A stretch of 64,000 nucleotides of DNA from Flavipsychrobacter sp. (GCA_021155965.1 JAJNBJ010000018.1:50854-114853); one strand, 5' to 3'; numbered from the stretch's first letter, positions 36,561-44,767 are shown. Notes: a model not told the origin generated them from the letters alone. A program made the numbers and translations.

Positions 36561-37526
36561 ATGTATCATACGAGACTTTTGCTACCTGTTTTGCTATTGG
36601 CATTATCTGTAAGCGGGCAGGCTATTGACAATACGCTATCTTATAAAAACATTAATAAAGACCAGTATTTCAGGTTAAGTTATGAAAACGATTATTTCTC
36701 TGCCAACGATTACTATTACACACAAGGCATTGCATTAGAGTTGGTCACACCAGCCCTAAATAAAAGCCCGCTATACAAAATACTCATAAAACCCATTTAT
36801 GGTTATAGTCGTTATAGCTTAAGTATTGAGCACAATGTCTATACACCTTGTTCTATCAGGAGCCATGATATCATATACGGGGAACGCCCGTTTTCCGCGT
36901 GCATTTTCCTCAAAGCATCCCGTATAACAATTGACACTATAAATAAAAGACGGCTTTCTGTCAGCCTGACCACCGGCATCATTGGGCCTGCCGCGGGTGC
37001 CGAGGAATTACAGGCAGGAGTCCATCGCATCATGCCGCACAACACCGCACCTCTTGGCTGGTCGAACCAGGTGCAAAATGATGTTATCCTCAATTATCAG
37101 GTCAACTTTGAAAAACGACTATACTCCTACGGCAGCTTCTTTGAACTGAGTGGCTTCTGCATGGCCCGAGCTGGCACTTTAAGTGACAAAATAACCGGTG
37201 GAATAGTATTACAGGCCGGCCATTTTGATTCTCCATACAGACATACTAAAAACCGCAGGAAAAATTTCCGGCTGTATGCATATGAACACCAACAGGTCAA
37301 CGTGATAGCCTATGACGCAACCTTACAGGGCGGACTTTTCAACAGGAAAAGCCCATATACACTTGGAGCCGCAGAGATTGCCCGCGGCACGTTCCAAAAC
37401 CGGTATGGTATCGTACTTGTTTACCGCGGTATATACCTTGAATACTTCCAGTCGTTCATAACAAGTGAATTCAGAAGAGGGCGGGACCATCGGTGGGGTG
37501 GCATACAAATAGCAGTAGGCCTGTGA
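36561..37526 (+). CDS. LpxR/DUF2219-like outer-membrane protein, paralogue 3
   Basis: 321 residues; signal peptide MYHTRLLLPVLLLALSVSGQ. The motif is YENDYFSANDYYYTQG: N43-D44 is kept but T49 of the other two copies is Asn here. The next motif is GERPFSACIF, then Q-x3-H-R (LQAGVHR), GWSNQVQND and a C-terminal barrel strand ending VGL. It is more diverged than the first two and may differ in activity. The 108-bp gap before it could hold a separate promoter. The LpxL-type acyltransferase follows 65 bp on. Confidence 0.74.
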   Translation: MYHTRLLLPVLLLALSVSGQAIDNTLSYKNINKDQYFRLSYENDYFSANDYYYTQGIALELVTPALNKSPLYKILIKPIYGYSRYSLSIEHNVYTPCSIRSHDIIYGERPFSACIFLKASRITIDTINKRRLSVSLTTGIIGPAAGAEELQAGVHRIMPHNTAPLGWSNQVQNDVILNYQVNFEKRLYSYGSFFELSGFCMARAGTLSDKITGGIVLQAGHFDSPYRHTKNRRKNFRLYAYEHQQVNVIAYDATLQGGLFNRKSPYTLGAAEIARGTFQNRYGIVLVYRGIYLEYFQSFITSEFRRGRDHRWGGIQIAVGL

Positions 37527-37557
37527 TCTTCACTCATAGTTCACACTACTTGGAGAC

Positions 37558-37579
37558 GCCCCTTTAGAGGTTTGGGGCA
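37558..37579 (+). repeat. Single arm of the CCCCTTTAGGGG repeat
   Basis: GCCCCTTTAGAGGTTTGGGG followed by CA, similar to the right arm at 7833-7857. It lies directly before the LpxL-type gene. Confidence 0.5.
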
Positions 37580-37591
37580 AATACTATATTT

Positions 37592-38491
37592 TTGTCCAAA
37601 ACACAGGCTTTGTCCGCTATAGTATTTTACATAACATTACCATTCATTTATCTTTTTTCGCTGCTACCCTTTCCGGTGCTCTATGCCATTTCCGATCTTA
37701 TCTGTTTTGTACTGTACGATTGCCTCGGGTATCGCAAAGCAGTAGTATTTCAAAATCTCCGCAATGCCTTCCCCGAAAAATCTGAAAAGGAGATCAGCAA
37801 AATAGCACGTGCCTTCTACCACAACCTGTGCGATTTTATGGTAGAAACTTTCAAAATACTCACCATCAGCAAAAAAGGTATTATTAAACGCTGCAAATTC
37901 AACCCCGGTGCATATGCCCTGTTCGAGAAATACGCCGCAGCAGGCAAAAGCGTCATCATGGTGATGGGACATGTAGGCAATTGGGAATGGGCTGGCCACC
38001 CTTTTAGCCTGTTGTGCAGGCATAAACTGGTGGTCATCTACCACCCACTTACCAATAAGCACTTCGACCACCTCATGTTCCGCATGCGCAGCCGGTTTGG
38101 CACTTTGATGATACCCATGAAAACATCTTTCAGGGAAATGCTGGCACGCAGGAAAGAGCTTACCTGCAACGTATTCATATCAGACCAGACCCCGCAACCT
38201 GAAAATGCATACTGGACAACTTTCCTTAACCAGGATACACCCATATTCAAAGGCACAGAGGTGATCGCAAAAAAACTGGACCAGCCTGTCATATATGCGT
38301 GCGTAAAAAAAGTAAAGCGGGGATATTATGAGATGTTTGCAGAGTTGCTGGTTGAAAACCCTGCATCTACATCTGAAAATGAAATATCTGAATTGCACAC
38401 ACGCAGATTAGAAAAAGACATAATAGCCATGCCCGAATCATGGCTGTGGTCTCACCGCAGGTGGAAATATAAACGCCCTACCAATATGTAG
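37592..38491 (+). CDS. LpxL/HtrB-type lipid A late acyltransferase
   Basis: Inner-membrane acyltransferase of the LABLAT group, which adds secondary acyl chains to lipid A (or acylates a related lipid). The 299 residues have an N-terminal membrane segment (IVFYITLPFIYLFSLLPF) and the H-x4-E catalytic motif in MVMGHVGNWEWAG, then FISDQTPQPENAYW and FKGTEVIAKKL. The frame starts at TTG 37592; TATTTTTG at 37587-37594 matches a promoter box, so a later TTG at 37610 may be the true start. It directly follows three genes whose family removes such chains. Confidence 0.85.
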   Translation: MSKTQALSAIVFYITLPFIYLFSLLPFPVLYAISDLICFVLYDCLGYRKAVVFQNLRNAFPEKSEKEISKIARAFYHNLCDFMVETFKILTISKKGIIKRCKFNPGAYALFEKYAAAGKSVIMVMGHVGNWEWAGHPFSLLCRHKLVVIYHPLTNKHFDHLMFRMRSRFGTLMIPMKTSFREMLARRKELTCNVFISDQTPQPENAYWTTFLNQDTPIFKGTEVIAKKLDQPVIYACVKKVKRGYYEMFAELLVENPASTSENEISELHTRRLEKDIIAMPESWLWSHRRWKYKRPTNM

Positions 38492-38661
38492 TAACGGCAA
38501 TTGCAGGCATCAATGCTTTATTTACATTTTTACAAATAATCATTTCCCTCTTTTAATTGAAATACTTTATCCTGTAATAGTAAAACACAATGAGGGAACA
38601 CCGCATTGTATCTATTAAAAACCGACCTTTGCCGCCGAATTAAAAAAACTAAGATCAAAAC

Positions 38662-39219
38662 ATGGCAAACTCTTTTGTAACAGTAGGTGACAGGTTCCCG
38701 CAATTCGAGAAAAAAGCAGTAGTATCTATCGAAAAAGGAAAAGAATTTAAAACAGTAAGCAATAAAGACATTGAAGGAAGATGGGCAGTAATGTTCTGGT
38801 GGCCGAAAGATTTCACTTTTGTATGCCCCACCGAAATTGCAGAATTCAACAAAAACTATACAAACTTTAAAGACAGGGAAACGGTGCTGCTTGGTGCTTC
38901 TACAGATAACGAATATGTGCACCATGCATGGCGTGTGCACCATAAAGACCTTACCGACCTGAAGTACCCTATGATCGCAGATACATCAAGGAGCCTCGCT
39001 GAAGAATTAGGCATCCTTTCAGCCGAAGAAAAAGTAGCATACCGCGCAACTTATATTATCGACACGGAAGGTATCGTACGCTGGCTGTCTATCAATGACC
39101 TGAGTGTAGGCCGTAACGTAGCTGAAGTGCTCCGCGTACTCGACGCACTGCAGACCGATGAGCTTTGTCCCTGCAACTGGAATAAAGGCCAGGAGACGAT
39201 AGACGCACCGGTAGGTTAA
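38662..39219 (+). CDS. ahpC: Alkyl hydroperoxide reductase AhpC (peroxiredoxin)
   Basis: Thiol peroxidase that reduces hydrogen and organic peroxides. 185 residues; peroxidatic C55 in DFTFVCPTE. The C-terminal pair C169-P-C171 is the three-cysteine pattern of the actinobacterial AhpC group, whose electron donor is AhpD. The next gene is an AhpD homologue, which supports this. A near-consensus promoter box (GACCTTTG) stands about 35 bp before ATG 38662. Confidence 0.94.
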   Translation: MANSFVTVGDRFPQFEKKAVVSIEKGKEFKTVSNKDIEGRWAVMFWWPKDFTFVCPTEIAEFNKNYTNFKDRETVLLGASTDNEYVHHAWRVHHKDLTDLKYPMIADTSRSLAEELGILSAEEKVAYRATYIIDTEGIVRWLSINDLSVGRNVAEVLRVLDALQTDELCPCNWNKGQETIDAPVG

Positions 39220-39233
39220 TTTCTCTAATACAG

Positions 39234-39270
39234 AATGGGTGCAGAAATAAACACTTCTGCGCCCATTTTA
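39234..39270 (+). terminator. Intercistronic hairpin between ahpC and ahpD
   Basis: AATGGGTGCAGAA and TTCTGCGCCCATT form a 13-bp stem (one G-U pair) around an 8-base loop, followed by TTTTAAAA. It starts 14 bp after the ahpC stop and 14 bp before the ahpD start remain after it. It probably ends part of the transcription, giving more ahpC than ahpD, or protects the ahpC mRNA 3' end. Confidence 0.7.
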
Positions 39271-39283
39271 AAATATACAGCAT

Positions 39284-39874
39284 ATGGATTCCGCTATTAC
39301 TAATGAGACCGTAGCCAGCCTTTTTGAGGACCTGGGCATAGATGCTTCGTATACTTCCGCCAGCCTGCATAGCCTTGCAAAGGTCAACAGCAAATACCTG
39401 CGCGACCTGAAACTGAATGTATCCACTACATTGGGCAGCGGCAATCTATCCCGCAAAGAAGCATACCTGGTGGCCCTTTCGGTAGCTGTCAATGAAAAGA
39501 ACAACGTACTCATAGCAGCATTTGAAACAAAAGCACGATCTGAAGGCGCTTCAGATGAAGAAATTGCTGAAACACACGCCTGCGTATCGCTGATGAGCGC
39601 TAACAATATATTCTACAGGTTCCGCCACTTCATGCATTTGGCTGAATACTATAACCGCCAGCCTGCCGGCCTGCGCATGAGCATTATGATGAACCCCACG
39701 ATGGGCAAAGGAATGTTCGAGTTGATGAGCCTGGTACTGTCTGCCGTTAATGGCTGCGAACGCTGCGTAACCTCCCACGAAAACTCAGTAAAAGAGCATG
39801 GCGCCGATGAACCCCGTGTCCACGACGCCATCCGCATTGGTGCGGTAATCAAAAGCCTCTGCGTAGTGATCTGA
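39284..39874 (+). CDS. ahpD: AhpD-like alkylhydroperoxidase (carboxymuconolactone decarboxylase family)
   Basis: 196 residues of the AhpD/CMD fold. It holds the redox motif C158-E-R-C161 with H165 (GCERCVTSHENS), the same C-x2-C-x3-H spacing as AhpD, which passes electrons to AhpC from a lipoyl-dehydrogenase chain. It lies 64 bp behind ahpC with a hairpin in the gap. The pair forms a peroxide-detoxifying module. Confidence 0.9.
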   Translation: MDSAITNETVASLFEDLGIDASYTSASLHSLAKVNSKYLRDLKLNVSTTLGSGNLSRKEAYLVALSVAVNEKNNVLIAAFETKARSEGASDEEIAETHACVSLMSANNIFYRFRHFMHLAEYYNRQPAGLRMSIMMNPTMGKGMFELMSLVLSAVNGCERCVTSHENSVKEHGADEPRVHDAIRIGAVIKSLCVVI

Positions 39875-39916
39875 TTTCTTTTCTGGACATAATTCGGGAA
39901 GACCCTTTAGGGGGAC

Positions 39917-41206
39917 TTACGCCTTCACTTCTCCCGGAGGCAAAATAACCGTAAAGGTGCTGCCCTTACCCAAAGAGCTCTCCACCTTTATTTTACCGTC
40001 ATGCGCTTCCACAATGGCCTTCACATAACTCAGTCCCAGCCCAAAACCCTTCACATTATGGATATTGCCGGTATGCGCGCGGTAGAACTTCTCAAACACC
40101 CTTGATTGTGTTTCTTTATCCATGCCTATACCGTTATCCTTCACCTTAATGGATAACATACCGTTGCCTGTATTCAGTGTCTGCACTTCTATGCGCGGCG
40201 CATCCTTCGAATACTTCATTGCATTGTCCAGCAGGTTGAAGATGATGTTGGAAAAATGCACCTCATCTGCATCTATCGTTGGGTTGGTTGCGCCAAGCTT
40301 CAAAGTAAGCGTACCATTTTTCTCCTGTATCTGCAGTGCAAGGTTGTCTGCCACTTTATTGATGATCTGGTGGGTATCCAGTTGCTGAATGTTGAGTTTT
40401 ATTTCCTCCTTCTCCAGCCGCGCAGCCTGCAGTATCTTTTCCACCTGCTTGTTCATACGCTTGTTCTCCTCTTTTATCATGCCGCTATACAGCTTTATCT
40501 TATCCGTATCATGTATCACCTTCTCATTGGTGAGCGCATCAATGGCAAGCGATATAGTAGCAAGCGGCGTTTTCAGCTCATGTGTCATGTTATTGATAAA
40601 GTCCGACTTGATCTCCGAAAGCTTTTTTTGGTTGAACAGGGTGCGCACTGTCACAAAGAATGCCAGTATTATTATTGTGGTGAACACCACGGATGCTATG
40701 ATCATCCACAGCATTTCTTTTATAACGGCATTCTTATCTTCATGTATAGACAGGAACAGTGTTTCCCGTGCCCTCACAGCATCCTCGGGATTCAGCTTGA
40801 TACTTTTGGATGTTGTTATATACTCAACCCTGAACGCCGGGGATTGTAATATGCTGAACTCAAAATAATTGGTAATACAAAACTCGAACGGCTGTTTGAT
40901 GTTATTCTGTTTCAGTTGCTTTTCAATAATTTCATGTATCTCTTCGCTGGTAAAAACATTATCTACCCTGAAATTATTCTGCAGGTAAAATTGTACATCT
41001 TCCTCTTTGAACAATTGCGCCCCCGTTTTGCTGATGAATTTGCTGTGCAGCACTGCCCGGGTCTGGATCAGCGTATTGTCCACCGACCGCTGGAACTCCT
41101 CATGCTTCAGCTTCAGCGCATTGTTTATCCACGACATCTGGATGAACAGGATGCCCACAACCGAAAGCGTAATAAGAACAACAATGAGCGGAAAGATTTT
41201 CTTCAT
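39917..41206 (-). CDS. Membrane sensor histidine kinase
   Basis: Two-component sensor of about 429 residues. TM1 is at the N-terminus (IFPLIVVLITLSVVGILFIQM), followed by a periplasmic domain of about 150 residues and TM2 (WMIIASVVFTTIIILAFFVTV). HisKA has the phospho-His in NNMTHELKTPLATI, and HATPase_c has FNLLDNAMKYSK, KDNGIGMD and GFGLGLSYVK. ATG 41206 is favoured by a -7 box at 41214-41221. The usual response regulator gene is not next to it in this window (the downstream neighbour is ahpD, convergent), so its partner must be elsewhere. Confidence 0.93.
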   Translation of the reverse strand: MKKIFPLIVVLITLSVVGILFIQMSWINNALKLKHEEFQRSVDNTLIQTRAVLHSKFISKTGAQLFKEEDVQFYLQNNFRVDNVFTSEEIHEIIEKQLKQNNIKQPFEFCITNYFEFSILQSPAFRVEYITTSKSIKLNPEDAVRARETLFLSIHEDKNAVIKEMLWMIIASVVFTTIIILAFFVTVRTLFNQKKLSEIKSDFINNMTHELKTPLATISLAIDALTNEKVIHDTDKIKLYSGMIKEENKRMNKQVEKILQAARLEKEEIKLNIQQLDTHQIINKVADNLALQIQEKNGTLTLKLGATNPTIDADEVHFSNIIFNLLDNAMKYSKDAPRIEVQTLNTGNGMLSIKVKDNGIGMDKETQSRVFEKFYRAHTGNIHNVKGFGLGLSYVKAIVEAHDGKIKVESSLGKGSTFTVILPPGEVKA

Positions 41207-41213
41207 GCGCAAA

Positions 41214-41221
41214 CAAAAGTA
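41214..41221 (-). promoter_or_regulatory. -7 promoter box for the histidine kinase
   Basis: TACTTTTG on the minus strand matches TAnnTTTG, 8 bases before ATG 41206, giving a leader of about 3 nt. An upstream in-frame start at 41251 would precede the box. Confidence 0.55.
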
Positions 41222-41300
41222 CTTAAGCCTCAGGGCTGGCACATAACACAAGATACGGTTTAACGCTGATTTAACTAATATCCTATATATAAGTTAAGGG

Positions 41301-41844
41301 CTATTTTTCAAAAACCACGCTATCAGGCTTTGCGCCATGCTTCACCAGTATGTCGTTTATATCACTTATCATCTTATCAGGCCCGCAGATATAAAAGTGA
41401 TCATTAAAATCAGGAACATATTGCTTCAGAAAATCCTCATTTATTCGCCCATATAGGTATTTATTGCCGGTTTCCCCGGTGGGTTCAGCACTGGTCAGTA
41501 TATTGATAACATTATCTCCCAGCATTATCTTCAGCTCCTCCTCATAAATAATATCTTCCGCCGTTTTGTTAGAGAACAGCAATTTATTCCCGGCCAGTTT
41601 GCCATCCTTATGCAGTTGCCGCAATATGGCTATAAAAGGCGTTATACCCGCGCCGCCCGCAATAAAGTATCCGGGGCCCTTATATTCAATAGCGCCCCAC
41701 ACATCCCTTATTATCAGCTCGTCCCCTTTTTGCAGTTGGTGTATCTGGTCGGTCACACCATTGTGTGCTGCATATCGCTTAATGGTAAACTCAAGATAAT
41801 ACTCATCGTTCAGGCATGTAAAGTATTCGAACAATATTATCCAT
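41301..41844 (-). pseudogene. Ferredoxin/flavodoxin-NADP reductase-like gene with internal deletion and frameshift
   Basis: The C-terminal part (177 codons from 41834) is an FNR-type NAD(P)-binding domain: YFIAGGAGITPFIAILRQL, then FYICGPDKMI near the end, preceded by YLEFTIKRY and GDELIIRDVWGAIEYKG of the FAD domain. Intact relatives begin with about 45 residues before this, containing the FAD-contacting RPFTF motif. Here a plausible original start, MDNIVRIL (ATG 41844, with a promoter box at 41869-41876), is joined almost directly to FTCLNDEYYLEF in another frame. About 40 codons appear deleted with a frame change. The FAD site is therefore incomplete; the gene is probably dead. Confidence 0.72.
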
Positions 41845-41868
41845 ACTTAGTTTTTTTAAAGCACTATT

Positions 41869-41876
41869 CAAAGCTA
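41869..41876 (-). promoter_or_regulatory. -7 promoter box of the broken reductase gene
   Basis: TAGCTTTG on the minus strand, 25 bp before ATG 41844. The promoter seems intact although the gene is not. Confidence 0.5.
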
Positions 41877-41952
41877 CGGTTCACTTTATTCATACAGCAA
41901 ATATTCATGCCATGAATTTTCGTATACCCATATCTATACTCCTTATTTCGGT

Positions 41953-41960
41953 TACCTTTG
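41953..41960 (+). promoter_or_regulatory. -7 promoter box abutting the pcm start
   Basis: TACCTTTG matches TAnnTTTG; the last G is five bases before ATG 41965, the same spacing as at cmk. Predicts a leaderless mRNA. Confidence 0.55.
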
Positions 41961-41964
41961 CACC

Positions 41965-42633
41965 ATGTTGCATAGCTTGCCCAAAGACGATAATTACCTG
42001 CATAAAGGACTCAGAAAGCAACTGGTTCAAACCCTGCGCGAGAAAGGAATAAAAGATGAGCGTGTGCTGGCCGCCATAGAGACAATTCCCCGCCATTTCT
42101 TCCTCGATCCCGCCTTTGAACGCCAGGCATACGAGGACCGCGCATTTCCTATTGCGGCAGGGCAAACCATCTCCCAGCCCTATACTGTAGCTTTTCAAAC
42201 CCAGTTGCTCGAGTTAAAGAAATTCGACAAAGTGCTGGAGATAGGAACCGGCAGTGCCTACCAGGCTACCGTACTTGGGGAACTGGGCGTTACGCTCTAT
42301 ACCATAGAGCGCCAAAAGGAACTATACGATTATGTTGGCAAATTTTTCTTCCTGAAGAAATATCCCAACATCCGCCGCTTCTACGGCGATGGCTTTGAGG
42401 GCCTGCCTTCTTATGCCCCTTTTGATAAGATAATCATCACCTGCGGCGCACCATTTGTACCCCCAAAACTGCTGGCACAACTAAAGCCCGGTGGCATTAT
42501 GGTGATACCCGTTGGCGAGGACGGCAAACAAAAAATGCTGCGCATCATTAAAGAACCCAACGGCAACATAATTGAAGAAGAAATGGGCGACTTCGCCTTC
42601 GTCCCCATGCTCCAGGGCAGGAACCACAAATAG
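41965..42633 (+). CDS. pcm: Protein-L-isoaspartate O-methyltransferase
   Basis: SAM-dependent repair enzyme that methylates isoaspartyl residues in aged proteins so they can return to aspartate. 222 residues; LRKQLVQTLREKGIKDERVLAAIETIPRHFFL at the N-terminus, YEDRAFPIAAGQTISQPYTVA, then SAM motif VLEIGTGSAYQATVL and later IIITCGAPFVPP. Convergent with the DUF1573 cluster. Confidence 0.95.
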   Translation: MLHSLPKDDNYLHKGLRKQLVQTLREKGIKDERVLAAIETIPRHFFLDPAFERQAYEDRAFPIAAGQTISQPYTVAFQTQLLELKKFDKVLEIGTGSAYQATVLGELGVTLYTIERQKELYDYVGKFFFLKKYPNIRRFYGDGFEGLPSYAPFDKIIITCGAPFVPPKLLAQLKPGGIMVIPVGEDGKQKMLRIIKEPNGNIIEEEMGDFAFVPMLQGRNHK

Positions 42634-42642
42634 AAACAACAA

Positions 42643-42662
42643 GAGCTGCAACCGCAGCCTCT
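42643..42662 (-). terminator. Hairpin after DUF1573 gene 4, shared with 43145
   Basis: GAGCTGC-aacc-GCAGCCTC with a bulged C, preceded by AAACAACAA. It lies between the convergent pcm and DUF1573 gene 4. The same sequence type follows DUF1573 gene 3, so gene and hairpin seem to have been duplicated together. Confidence 0.5.
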
Positions 42663-42708
42663 AAAATTTATCAAGTAAATCCATTAGTCAAGTAAATCAA
42701 GGTTCAGA

Positions 42709-43110
42709 CTAATCCCGTGCATCCCCCTTTATCCTTAACCTATACCGCTTCTCCCCTCCCGGGTTATTGACCGCATTAGACTGTATCCAAACATCTTTAT
42801 TAAAAACGCCTTCAAGTTCAGACGTCTTCACTCCCAAAGTAATGGCACCTTTCTCCCCCGGTTTTACCGGTCCTTTAGGCCATTCCACCCTGGTACACGA
42901 ACATGATGGCCTGACATCCAGAATAAGAAGCGGGTCATCCCCTGAATTTTCAAATTCAAAAGAATACAGGGCCACAGGACCTCGCTTTACTATGCCGAAA
43001 TCATGTACCTCTTCTACAAATTTAAATTTAGCACCCTGGGCAGCATCACCCTGTGCCCTTAACATCAATGTGCCCATCATCAAAACGGCAACAAGAAATA
43101 GATTTTTCAT
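42709..43110 (-). CDS. DUF1573 secreted protein, tandem copy 4
   Basis: 133 residues: signal peptide (MKNLFLVAVLMMGTLMLRA), then one DUF1573 Ig-like/ASH-type beta domain (HDFGIVKRGPVALYSFEFENSG; PSCSCTRVEWPKGPVKPGEKG). The paired cysteines are C-S-C here and C-G-C in copy 3. It is closely similar to copy 3 over the whole domain, indicating recent duplication. Function unknown; probably periplasmic or surface. Confidence 0.88.
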   Translation of the reverse strand: MKNLFLVAVLMMGTLMLRAQGDAAQGAKFKFVEEVHDFGIVKRGPVALYSFEFENSGDDPLLILDVRPSCSCTRVEWPKGPVKPGEKGAITLGVKTSELEGVFNKDVWIQSNAVNNPGGEKRYRLRIKGDARD

Positions 43111-43144
43111 ATCTGCAATTTAAATAACCCAGATCAAACAACAA

Positions 43145-43162
43145 GGGCTGCTCTTGCAGCCC
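43145..43162 (-). terminator. Hairpin after DUF1573 gene 3
   Basis: GGGCTGC-tctt-GCAGCCC, 7-bp stem, preceded by AACAACAA as at 42643. Lies 30 bp after the copy 3 stop. Confidence 0.5.
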
Positions 43163-43191
43163 TCGAATATCCTTTAATCCTTAAATCCTGA

Positions 43192-43599
43192 TCAGTCTTT
43201 CGCCTCACCCTTCACATACACCGTATAGCGCTTCTCCCCGCGGGGGTTGTTCACAGCGTTTGAAAGTATGTATACTTCCTTATGGAAGACACCATGCAGC
43301 TCTTCCGACTTAACACCTAAAGTTATTTTGCCTTTTTCACCTGGCTTCACAGGTGCTTTGGGCCAATCCACATTCGTACACCCGCACGATGGTTTCACAT
43401 CCATAATAATGAGTGGCTGGTCGCCTGTATTAGTAAACTCGAATGAATACGTAGCCACAGGCCCGCGTTTCAGCGCACCAAAATCATGGGTCTCTTCTAC
43501 GAATTTAAAAGCAGCCCCTGGCTTAGCAACGGCATTTTGTTGCGCCTTTAAACTTGTCGCGCCGATAATTAAAGCTATAAATAAGAATATCTTTTTCAT
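43192..43599 (-). CDS. DUF1573 secreted protein, tandem copy 3
   Basis: About 135 residues from ATG 43599 (MKKIFLFIALIIGATSLKA signal; an in-frame start three codons earlier adds MHR). A single DUF1573 domain: HDFGALKRGPVATYSFEFTNTGDQPL and PSCGCTNVDWPKAPVKPGEKG. Domains of this kind bind or scaffold through an exposed beta edge; no enzyme motif is present. Third in the run transcribed from 44768. Confidence 0.88.
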   Translation of the reverse strand: MKKIFLFIALIIGATSLKAQQNAVAKPGAAFKFVEETHDFGALKRGPVATYSFEFTNTGDQPLIIMDVKPSCGCTNVDWPKAPVKPGEKGKITLGVKSEELHGVFHKEVYILSNAVNNPRGEKRYTVYVKGEAKD

Positions 43600-43641
43600 C
43601 CTATGCAATTTAGAAACAAAAATGCTAACAAAAAGTAAAGG

Positions 43642-44184
43642 TTATTTTATTGGTTCTGCCGGTGGCGGTGTTGGAACTGTTTCCCGCCTTATAGCATTTT
43701 CTGCCGCCGGTTTCACATAGCCGGTTATGTGCAGCTTCATCGGGTTCTGCTGCGCGTTAGAGGTAATGATCACATCCTTATTGATGGGCCCGACACGTCC
43801 CTGTGTATTATAGGTGACATGTATCTTACCCTTATGCTTCGGTAAGATGGGCTCTGTAGGCCACTTAGGCACTGTGCATCCGCATGAGCCCTTCGCCTGG
43901 GTAATGATGATAGGGCTCTTACCCACATTCCTGAACTCGAAATCACATTCAGCGCTTGGCCCTTCCATTATCTCCCCGAAGTCATGCGTTTCTTCCTCAA
44001 ACTTGAACTTGCCTGCATTGGGGTCTGGCGTATTTTGCGGCGGCGGGGTTTGTGATACAATTTCTCCGTCAGCCGGCTTGCCCCCCACTCTTACAGGCAC
44101 GTCTTTCACTTTAGGCCTGCTGTTTTGGGCATAGGCGCCTGCACTCACCGCAAGGCATAACAATGCCATGAATACTTTTTTCAT
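43642..44184 (-). CDS. DUF1573 secreted protein, tandem copy 2
   Basis: 180 residues: signal peptide (MKKVFMALLCLAVSAGAYA), a proline-rich linker (SQTPPPQNTPDPNAG), the DUF1573 domain (HDFGEIMEGPSAECDFEFRNVG; GSCGCTVPKWPTEPILPKHKG), and a proline-rich tail (ETVPTPPPAEPIK). The Pro-rich ends distinguish it from copies 3 and 4. It lies 18 bp behind copy 1, so they share a transcript. Confidence 0.88.
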   Translation of the reverse strand: MKKVFMALLCLAVSAGAYAQNSRPKVKDVPVRVGGKPADGEIVSQTPPPQNTPDPNAGKFKFEEETHDFGEIMEGPSAECDFEFRNVGKSPIIITQAKGSCGCTVPKWPTEPILPKHKGKIHVTYNTQGRVGPINKDVIITSNAQQNPMKLHITGYVKPAAENAIRRETVPTPPPAEPIK

Positions 44185-44202
44185 CTTCGCTTGCTTGTGT
44201 TA

Positions 44203-44721
44203 TTAGTTAGTTTTCAGCATAGAGCTGTTTTGCGGCACTGAGGTCTCAGGCGCTTTCTCCACATTACCTTTGATGGTCAGCACCTTCGTACCTGCATTAG
44301 ATACCACGCTGATGGTCTTGGTAAACGCATTGGGCCTGCCCTTGGTATGATAAGCCACATTGATAGTGCCCTTAGCACCCGGAACTATCGGCTCCTTAGG
44401 GAACGAAGGCACCGTGCAGCCACACGATGGCTGTGCTTTTTCTATAATTATCGGCTCTTTACCGGTATTGGTGAATACGAACTCATAAGTTGCATCCGGG
44501 CCTTCCATCACTGTGCCAAAATCGTGGGTCATATCCTTGAACGCCATATTGTCTGCTGTCAGCGAGGTAGCGGCAGCAGCAGGTGGCGTAACTTCAACCT
44601 GCACCGGTGTTTTCGCGGTTTCAGTGGCAGCTTTTTTATCCTTTTTATCTTTTTTGCCCTGCGCCATCACAACGCCCGAACATAAAACCAATAATCCTAA
44701 TGAGAGAACAGCCTTTTTCAT
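44203..44721 (-). CDS. DUF1573 secreted protein, tandem copy 1
   Basis: 172 residues: signal peptide (MKKAVLSLGLLVLCSGVVMA), a lysine-rich then Ala/Pro-rich linker (GKKDKKDKKAATETAKTP), and a DUF1573 domain (HDFGTVMEGPDATYEFVFTNTG; PSCGCTVPSFPKEPIVPGAKG). First gene of the run; its domain is closest to copy 2. Promoter box at 44768-44775. Confidence 0.88.
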   Translation of the reverse strand: MKKAVLSLGLLVLCSGVVMAQGKKDKKDKKAATETAKTPVQVEVTPPAAAATSLTADNMAFKDMTHDFGTVMEGPDATYEFVFTNTGKEPIIIEKAQPSCGCTVPSFPKEPIVPGAKGTINVAYHTKGRPNAFTKTISVVSNAGTKVLTIKGNVEKAPETSVPQNSSMLKTN

Positions 44722-44767
44722 TTTTTATAATATTTACAGTTTAAATTTTAGAGTATTACAGAAAAAA

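Noticed and set aside
34497..37526. Triple LpxR cluster as a possible defence system
   Set aside because: All three have signal peptides and barrel ends and motifs of a known lipid A enzyme family; no nuclease, effector or sensor domain is nearby.
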